From NCBI GenBank assembly GCA_024275575.1, contig JAJRYV010000058.1:1-38310 (forward strand): a DNA stretch of 38,310 nt, written 5' to 3'. This DNA comes from a bacterium (GTDB lineage Bacteria > Zhuqueibacterota > Zhuqueibacteria > Zhuqueibacterales > Geothermadaptataceae). Positions 33,531 to 38,310 of this stretch are shown here, in pieces. The translations under genes and the position numbers were made by a program. Numbering within the stretch: the first letter of the stretch is position 1; every line of letters begins with the position of its first letter. The notes beneath the pieces were generated by a model. The model was not told the origin of the DNA, did no database searches, and saw only the letters and a program-made list of their open reading frames with translations.

Positions 33531-34469
33531 ATGATGAAAAAAAATTCAAAAAAAATAACACGGCGGGATTTTATCACCACCACAACTGCTTCGGCGGCGG
33601 CTTTGACCATTGGCGCAAAAATCGGTAACGCTGCCGAAAAAAGCCCGGCAGCGAAAGGGTTTACCATGAAATTTGCGCCGCATTTTGGCATGTTCAAACA
33701 TCACGCTGGCGAAAATTTGATCGATCAAATCAAATTTATGGCTGACGAAGGTTTTACCGCATTCGAAGACAACGGTATGAAAGGGCGCTCTGTTGAAACG
33801 CAGGAAGAAATTGCTCGGGAAATGACCAGACAGGTGATGGAAATGGGCATTTTTGTCGCCCATAAAATCTATTGGAAAGAACCCAGCCTCACCAGCGGCG
33901 AGGCTGCAAAACGGGAAGAATTTTTGACCCATATCCACGAGTCGGTGGAGGTGGCAAAACGGATAAACGCCACCTGGATGACCGTCGTTCCCGGTTTTGT
34001 CGACCTGCGCAAACGCATGGGATTTCAAACGGCCAATATCGTGGAATCACTGAAACAGGCGAGCGCAATCCTTGAACCGCACGGTCTGGTGATGGTACTG
34101 GAGCCACTTAACTTTTACAATCATCCCGGTTTGTTTTTAACCGGCGTGCCGCAGGCTTACGAAATCTGCAAGGCGGTCGACAGCCCGGCCTGCAAAATTC
34201 TCGATGATCTGTATCACCAGCAAATTCAGGCAGGCAACCTGATCCCCAATATCGATGATGCTTGGGAAGAGATCGGCTATTTTCAGATCGGCGATAACCC
34301 CGGCCGCAAAGAGCCGATGACGGGTGAAATCAATTATAAAAATATTTTTAAACATATTCATGGAAAGGGTTTCACCGGCATTCTCGGCATGGAACACGGC
34401 AACAGCCGCAAGGGCAAAGCAGGCGAGCGCGCGGTGATCGAAGCGTATCGCGCTTGTGATGTGGTGTGA
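33531..34469 (+). CDS. Tat-exported hydroxypyruvate isomerase-like TIM-barrel protein
   Basis: The 312-residue protein has a twin-arginine leader (TRRDFITTTT at 10-19), then a domain very close to hydroxypyruvate isomerase (Hyi). It has LEPLN with Glu191, KILDDLYHQQ with Asp226 and His229, FQIGDNPGRKEP with Gln252, and GMEHGN with Glu288, i.e. all metal and substrate residues of the family. Cytoplasmic Hyi converts hydroxypyruvate to tartronate semialdehyde. An exported copy inside a Gfo/Idh/MocA locus more probably acts on a keto-sugar. AGGAAAGGA precedes ATG 33531; ATG 33534 is equivalent. A hairpin with T-run (34531-34556) downstream probably ends the unit. Confidence 0.92.
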   Translation: MMKKNSKKITRRDFITTTTASAAALTIGAKIGNAAEKSPAAKGFTMKFAPHFGMFKHHAGENLIDQIKFMADEGFTAFEDNGMKGRSVETQEEIAREMTRQVMEMGIFVAHKIYWKEPSLTSGEAAKREEFLTHIHESVEVAKRINATWMTVVPGFVDLRKRMGFQTANIVESLKQASAILEPHGLVMVLEPLNFYNHPGLFLTGVPQAYEICKAVDSPACKILDDLYHQQIQAGNLIPNIDDAWEEIGYFQIGDNPGRKEPMTGEINYKNIFKHIHGKGFTGILGMEHGNSRKGKAGERAVIEAYRACDVV

Positions 34470-34530
34470 TTTTTTTACACAAAGCAGACGCTGATTCTGT
34501 TGAAGCGAGAATGGGCTTAGATAGCAACTC

Positions 34531-34556
34531 ACCCTGCTCAAAAGCAGCAGGGTTTT
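34531..34556 (+). terminator. Probable intrinsic terminator after the Hyi-like gene
   Basis: ACCCTGCT (34531-34538) pairs with AGCAGGGT (34546-34553) around a 7-base loop and runs into TTTT. It lies about 60 bases after the stop codon. The T-run is short, so strength is moderate. Confidence 0.6.
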
Positions 34557-34577
34557 GTCAGCAAGGAACTTGAGCAG

Positions 34578-34639
34578 GTAGTCAGAGCAGCGCTCTGATA
34601 TTTTTGTTGAAATTTCCCTCAGAGCGTTGCTCTGACTAC
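34578..34639. repeat. Composite palindromic element: two related hairpins in inverted array
   Basis: Two 21-base arms (34578-34598 and 34619-34639) are complementary except for one position, with 20 bases between. Each arm also contains its own hairpin TCAGAGC-N3-GCTCTGA (N3 is AGC on the left, GTT on the right). This two-level symmetry is typical of REP/BIME-like or MITE-like elements. Confidence 0.7.
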
Positions 34640-34978
34640 AAACATTTACGTCTATTTTCAATAGCTTGTAAATTAGTTATTTAAGAGTAAAACTAAATCA
34701 GTTTAGCCTCACTCGCGATCAATAAAGAGCAAAAGCGTCTCGCTGAGCATAACACTCCCTGAGTGTTCCGTAGTGCCACTCCCGCTTCGGCAAGCTCAGC
34801 GTCCGCTTAGATGTCAGTGTGTGTTAGAGCTTCACAATAGACATTTTTAGCATAACCAGTTGTGGTTAAACGAGATACGATTAATTGTCAAGCTTTTGCA
34901 AAACAGTTCCTTTTAGGTTGAGCCCGCAATGACGTGTATGGGACGTTAAATAGCCACAGGAAAAATGAAGAATATATA

Positions 34979-36478
34979 ATGAAGTTTTTTGTAAAAATAT
35001 GGAGAATATTGTTACCGTTTACCGGTGGGATTGTGTTGCTCATCGGCATTCAAAGTGGCCTCGAAAAAACCTCGACCGATGCATTCTGCCAATCGTGCCA
35101 TATCCACCCGCAAGCCGGCCAATCGTGGAAGCGCGGCCCCCATTTCGACAACGACAGCGGCACGATTGCCCATTGCGTCGATTGTCATTTGCCGTCGGGT
35201 GGAATCGATTATTTAGCGGCAAAAATAACCACCGGCAGCCGCGACCTCTATTCCTACTGGTTCAAAAATGAAAAGGATTTGGACTGGCAACTGGCCTCCA
35301 GCCGCGATGCCGCCGCGACGCATGTTTATAAATCCGGCTGTCTTAAATGTCACCAGAATTTATTCTCCCGCGGCCTGTCGAAAAAAGGCCAGGATGCGCA
35401 TCTCCATTATTCCCGCAAGGAAAATACGCTGCGCTGCATCAACTGCCATCTCGAGGTCGGGCATTTTCACGCGCAATCGGCAACAAAAAAATCCGCCTAT
35501 GTTCCACCTGCAAGTTTGATTTTTCAGCATGCTGCCGTGCTTGATTCATTTGAAAACTACACCGAAAAAATCCCCGGAACAGCTGTTTCTTTCGTCATGA
35601 TCGCGATTCCCGGTGGAGAATTCACCATCGGCAGTCCGGAAAATGAACCGCAGCGATTGAGCGATGAAGGGCCGCAACGACGGATAAAAATCGATCCATT
35701 CTGGATGGGGGAGACCGAAGTGAGCTGGGATGAATACGACGCTTTTTACCGTGAAACGGCAGCGGCCGGTCGCTCGGAAGACCAGATCGCCGATGCACGG
35801 CAAAAAGTTGACGCTATTTCCGGGCCGACGCCGGCTTACGGCGACCCGGGCCAGGGATGGGGGCGTGGCCGCCGTCCGGCGATTAGCATGACTTTTTATG
35901 CCGCAGAAAAATACTGTGAATGGTTGTCGCGAAAAACCGGCAAAACCTACCGCCTGCCGACGGAAGCGGAATGGGAATATGCCTGTCGCGGCGGCAGACC
36001 GACGCCGTATTTTTTTTCGGGACAACCGCAGGACTTTGACCCTCAAAAATGGCAAAACCGGATTTTCGGAATTGATACCACGATTAATTCTTATGTTTTT
36101 TATGCCGGCAATAGTCGCGGCCGGACGCATTCGCCGGAGATGGTCGTAGCCAATCCATTCGGTTTAAAAAACATGCCCGGCAATGTCAAAGAATTTTGCC
36201 GCGACTGGTATGCCGCAGATACCTACAAAAATTACCCGGCAAACCGTGTCATTGAAAATCCAACCGGGCCGGGCAGCGGGAGTGAGCATGTCATCCGTGG
36301 CGGCTCTTATAAAAGCCATGCAGGTGATGTTCGGGCGGCGGCACGGCAGCGGACACATACGAAACAGTGGATGCGCACCGATCCCCAGTCGCCTAAAAGC
36401 CTGTGGTGGTATTCCGATAACGCAGAAGTCGGTTTTCGCGTGCTTTGTTCGGATGCAAAATTTTCAAAAAATAAATGA
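34979..36478 (+). CDS. Tetraheme NapC/NrfH-like cytochrome c fused to an FGE-sulfatase-like domain
   Basis: The 499-residue protein begins with one membrane anchor (about 9-25) and a NapC/NirT/NrfH-like region with four CxxCH heme motifs: CQSCH 37-41, CVDCH 66-70, CLKCH 121-125 and CINCH 153-157. From about 205 to 490 it has a formylglycine-generating-enzyme-like (SUMF1) fold: IPGGEFTIGSP, YRLPTEAEWEYACRGG, GNVKEFCRDWY, VIRGGSYKS and VGFRVLC. The paired cysteines of true FGE after the RGGS block are missing (KSHAGDVRAAARQ instead), so sulfatase activation is unlikely. NapC-type cytochromes pass electrons between quinol and periplasmic partners. I chose ATG 34979 because it directly precedes the membrane anchor; GTG 34934 is in frame. 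It lies 10 bases before a lipoprotein oxidoreductase gene and is surely co-transcribed with it. Confidence 0.9.
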   Translation: MKFFVKIWRILLPFTGGIVLLIGIQSGLEKTSTDAFCQSCHIHPQAGQSWKRGPHFDNDSGTIAHCVDCHLPSGGIDYLAAKITTGSRDLYSYWFKNEKDLDWQLASSRDAAATHVYKSGCLKCHQNLFSRGLSKKGQDAHLHYSRKENTLRCINCHLEVGHFHAQSATKKSAYVPPASLIFQHAAVLDSFENYTEKIPGTAVSFVMIAIPGGEFTIGSPENEPQRLSDEGPQRRIKIDPFWMGETEVSWDEYDAFYRETAAAGRSEDQIADARQKVDAISGPTPAYGDPGQGWGRGRRPAISMTFYAAEKYCEWLSRKTGKTYRLPTEAEWEYACRGGRPTPYFFSGQPQDFDPQKWQNRIFGIDTTINSYVFYAGNSRGRTHSPEMVVANPFGLKNMPGNVKEFCRDWYAADTYKNYPANRVIENPTGPGSGSEHVIRGGSYKSHAGDVRAAARQRTHTKQWMRTDPQSPKSLWWYSDNAEVGFRVLCSDAKFSKNK

Positions 36479-36488
36479 GGAGGATGAG

Positions 36489-37808
36489 ATGCAGGAATTA
36501 GATCGTCGAAAATTTTTACAGATGGGAACGCTTGCTGCTGCAGCCAGCGTAGTGTTGGCCGGTTGTAACGAGCAAGCAGGCAATGCTGTGGCACATAAAG
36601 CGTTTCTGGATCAGGCGGTAGACGGCCCGGTTTTAAAAGCTGGTTTGATCGGCTGCGGCGGCCGCGGAACCGGGGCGGCGATCAATTTTCTCTCGGCCGG
36701 CCCGAACCTGCAACTGGTTGCCATGGCCGATGTTTTTGAAGACCGGCTGCAGAGCAGTCGCAGGAAAATCAAGGAGAAATTCGGCGTCAAAGTGCCGCAG
36801 GAAAACTGTTTTCTCGGTTTTGATGCTTACGAAAAAGTGCTCGTCTCGGAGGTCGATCTGGTTATTCTGGCGACACCGCCGCATTTCCGGCCGCAGCAAT
36901 TCGAAGCAGCCATCGCGGCGCAGAAAAATGTTTTCATGGAAAAACCGGTGGCGGTTGATCCCCCCGGCGCACGGAAAATTATTGCGGCTTCCAAAAGAGC
37001 GGAGCAGTTCGGCCTTTCCGTGGCCACCGGAACGCAGCGTCGCCACCAGCGGGATTATCAGGCCTGTTACGAGCAAATCGCTGCCGGCGCCATCGGTGAA
37101 ATCGTCTCGGCGAATTGCTACTGGAATCAATCGCAATTATGGTATCGCAACCGCAAATCGGGCTGGTCGGAGATGGAATACATGATTCGCGACTGGGTGA
37201 ACTGGGCCTGGCTTTCCGGTGATCATATCGTCGAGCAGCATGTGCATAACCTTGACGTCATCCACTGGTTCACCGGCATGCTGCCTGCAGATGCTGTCGG
37301 TTTTGGCGCCCGCCACCGTCGCGTCACCGGTGATCAATACGACTTTTTCAGCATCGATTTCGGTTATGAAAACGCTATGCGGGTGCACAGCATGTGCCGA
37401 CAGATCGATGGCTGCAGCAATAATGTTTCGGAATTTGTGCAGGGGACAAGAGGCTCCTCCAATTGCCGCAACGAAATTCGCGACAGCAAGGGAAAGATCA
37501 TCTGGAAATATAAATACCCGCTCGGCGAAGATGGCAAAGAAACAAATCGTGTAAAAGTCTCGCCCTATGTGCAGGAGCATATCGATTTGATCACCTCGAT
37601 TCGCAGCAATACGCCATATGTTGAAGCTGAGCAAACCGCAAAATCGACACTGGTTGCCATCATGGGCAGGATTTCCGCGTACAGCGGTAAAAAAGTGACT
37701 TGGGAGGAAATGCTGAACTCGGATTTGCAACTGGGGCCGCAAGAATATGCCTTGGGCCCGGTCGATATAAAAGCTCTTGTACCGGTTCCCGGCGCGACTA
37801 AAGGGTGA
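36489..37808 (+). CDS. Lipid-anchored, Tat-type Gfo/Idh/MocA-family oxidoreductase
   Basis: The 439-residue protein combines a twin-arginine motif (DRRKFLQMG) with a lipobox (VLAGC, Cys26), so it should be exported folded and tethered to a membrane. The Rossmann motif is GLIGCGGRGTGAAINF (52-67) and the family Lys152 is in MEKPVAVD. The C-terminal domain includes DHIVEQHVHNLDVIHWFTG, a region expected to bind substrate. The ATG at 36489 follows GAGGAGG by 5 bases, and the upstream in-frame extension would lie inside the cytochrome gene in another frame. Its 10-base distance from the cytochrome fusion suggests the two work together, perhaps with the cytochrome as electron carrier for re-oxidation. 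Confidence 0.93.
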   Translation: MQELDRRKFLQMGTLAAAASVVLAGCNEQAGNAVAHKAFLDQAVDGPVLKAGLIGCGGRGTGAAINFLSAGPNLQLVAMADVFEDRLQSSRRKIKEKFGVKVPQENCFLGFDAYEKVLVSEVDLVILATPPHFRPQQFEAAIAAQKNVFMEKPVAVDPPGARKIIAASKRAEQFGLSVATGTQRRHQRDYQACYEQIAAGAIGEIVSANCYWNQSQLWYRNRKSGWSEMEYMIRDWVNWAWLSGDHIVEQHVHNLDVIHWFTGMLPADAVGFGARHRRVTGDQYDFFSIDFGYENAMRVHSMCRQIDGCSNNVSEFVQGTRGSSNCRNEIRDSKGKIIWKYKYPLGEDGKETNRVKVSPYVQEHIDLITSIRSNTPYVEAEQTAKSTLVAIMGRISAYSGKKVTWEEMLNSDLQLGPQEYALGPVDIKALVPVPGATKG

Positions 37809-37903
37809 TGATTTTGCATTTGTTTCTATTTTTAAACCGTTCTTTTGTCGACTATCCGGCAACGCTGATTTATCTGAATTATTATGAAAGGAGAAATTAA
37901 CTG

Positions 37904-38310
37904 ATGAGTGAAAAAGAAACAACGGGAACAGAATCAGGGAAAATGTCCCGCCGCAGCTTTTTGACGACGAGCACTGTTGCCGCGGCGGCATTTACCGTGG
38001 TGCCGCGCCACGTTTTAGGCGGCCCGGGTTATATCGCACCCAGCGATCGCATCAATATTGCCTGCGTCGGTGTGCAGGGCAAAGGATTTTCCGATATTCA
38101 CGCGGTCAGCCCCGGAAATAATATTATCGCTCTGTGCGATGTCGATGAAACCATGATAGCAAGGCTCTACAAACGCGCTAAAGAAACAGACCCGGCATGG
38201 TATGAGCAGCTCAAAAAAGCCCGGGTTTATTCGGACTGGCGCGTGATGCTGAAACATCAAAAAGACATCGATGCGGTCACGGTGAGTATTCCTGATCATT
38301 CGCACGCACC
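37904..38310 (+). CDS. Tat-exported Gfo/Idh/MocA-family oxidoreductase (3' end outside window)
   Basis: The visible 135 residues include a twin-arginine leader (MSRRSFLTT at 14-22, core to about 33), a short linker, and the start of a Rossmann domain: APSDRINIACVGVQGKGFSD, then IIALCDVDE and IDAVTVSIPDHSHA. This is the family pattern of the homologue at 28780. The start ATG 37904 is preceded by AAAGGAGA at a slightly long spacing. It is the fourth member of this family in the locus and the third with a Tat-type leader. It follows the lipoprotein homologue by 95 bases with no terminator, so it probably belongs to the same unit. Confidence 0.92.
   Translation, partial: MSEKETTGTESGKMSRRSFLTTSTVAAAAFTVVPRHVLGGPGYIAPSDRINIACVGVQGKGFSDIHAVSPGNNIIALCDVDETMIARLYKRAKETDPAWYEQLKKARVYSDWRVMLKHQKDIDAVTVSIPDHSHA

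Larger units (their letters stand above)
34470..34978. other. Intergenic region with palindromes
   Basis: This 509-base gap splits the carbohydrate locus. It holds a probable terminator (34531-34556), the composite palindrome (34578-34639) and, further right, a small palindrome ACACTC-CCT-GAGTGT (34749-34763). The rest (about 34640-34978) should contain the promoter for the cytochrome-fusion gene, but I cannot pick a convincing pair. No coding sequence is supported. Confidence 0.55.

Noticed and set aside
35590-36470. True formylglycine-generating enzyme (sulfatase activator)
   Set aside because: The catalytic cysteine pair after the RGGS block is absent and no sulfatase gene is in the window.
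36183-36488. Upstream extension of the lipoprotein oxidoreductase frame
   Set aside because: The 102-codon extension lies inside the cytochrome-FGE gene in another frame. The GAGGAGG site and the Tat/lipobox leader fix the start at 36489.
37137-37991. 284-codon open frame on - across the lipoprotein oxidoreductase gene and the next start
   Set aside because: It crosses two well-supported genes and their ribosome sites, and its translation resembles nothing.

Overview
The window looks like a chromosomal piece of a Gram-negative bacterium of the FCB superphylum, most likely a Calditrichota/KSB1-type lineage. The reasons are a TonB-dependent receptor with a carboxypeptidase-regulatory-like N-terminal domain, a secreted enzyme ending in a SQNYPNPF-type sorting domain, a Ser/Thr kinase fused to a TolB-like domain and TPRs, abundant Tat-exported Gfo/Idh/MocA proteins, and ordinary Shine-Dalgarno sites with ATG, GTG and TTG starts. 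This placement is inferred from gene content only. No rRNA, tRNA, CRISPR array or transposase gene was seen.

Layout. 1-1249 (-): a trypsin-like secreted protease, cut by the window edge. 1250-1795: an AT-rich gap holding a compact GC-rich multi-branched structure (1497-1619). 1796-2782 (+): a KASIII-type ketoacyl synthase with a full Cys-His-Asn triad. 3066-7403 (-): a signalling operon of a GAF-SpoIIE phosphatase, a Ser/Thr kinase with TolB-like and TPR domains, and a small beta-rich protein. 7928-8353 (-): a PhnB-like VOC protein. 8858-12679 (+): a large secreted fusion of VCBS/ASPIC modules with an apiosidase-like glycosidase module.

12915-23697 (-): an acyl-processing locus. In transcription order it holds a GbsR/MarR regulator, a lipid-anchored alpha/beta hydrolase, an AMP-forming acyl ligase, a second GbsR/MarR regulator, a TonB receptor, a divergent KASIII-like enzyme, an SDR reductase, a cytosolic alpha/beta hydrolase and an SSS symporter. 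It contains the parts for outer- and inner-membrane uptake, hydrolysis, acyl activation, carbon-carbon bond chemistry and reduction. The two hydrolases are clearly paralogous. The first regulator has a readable promoter with an overlapping palindromic operator. I regard this as the best candidate for an undescribed system.

24051-26040 (+): a small heat-shock protein with a strong terminator, then an uncharacterised membrane-anchored protein. 26332-38310 (+): a carbohydrate locus with four Gfo/Idh/MocA oxidoreductases (three with Tat-type leaders), two xylose-isomerase-like TIM-barrel proteins (one close to hydroxypyruvate isomerase), a ThuA-HEAT-lectin-like fusion, and a tetraheme cytochrome fused to an FGE-sulfatase-like domain. 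The set fits oxidation of glycosides to keto-glycosides followed by cleavage, largely outside the cytoplasm. The cytochrome could carry off electrons. Intrinsic terminators split this locus into several units.
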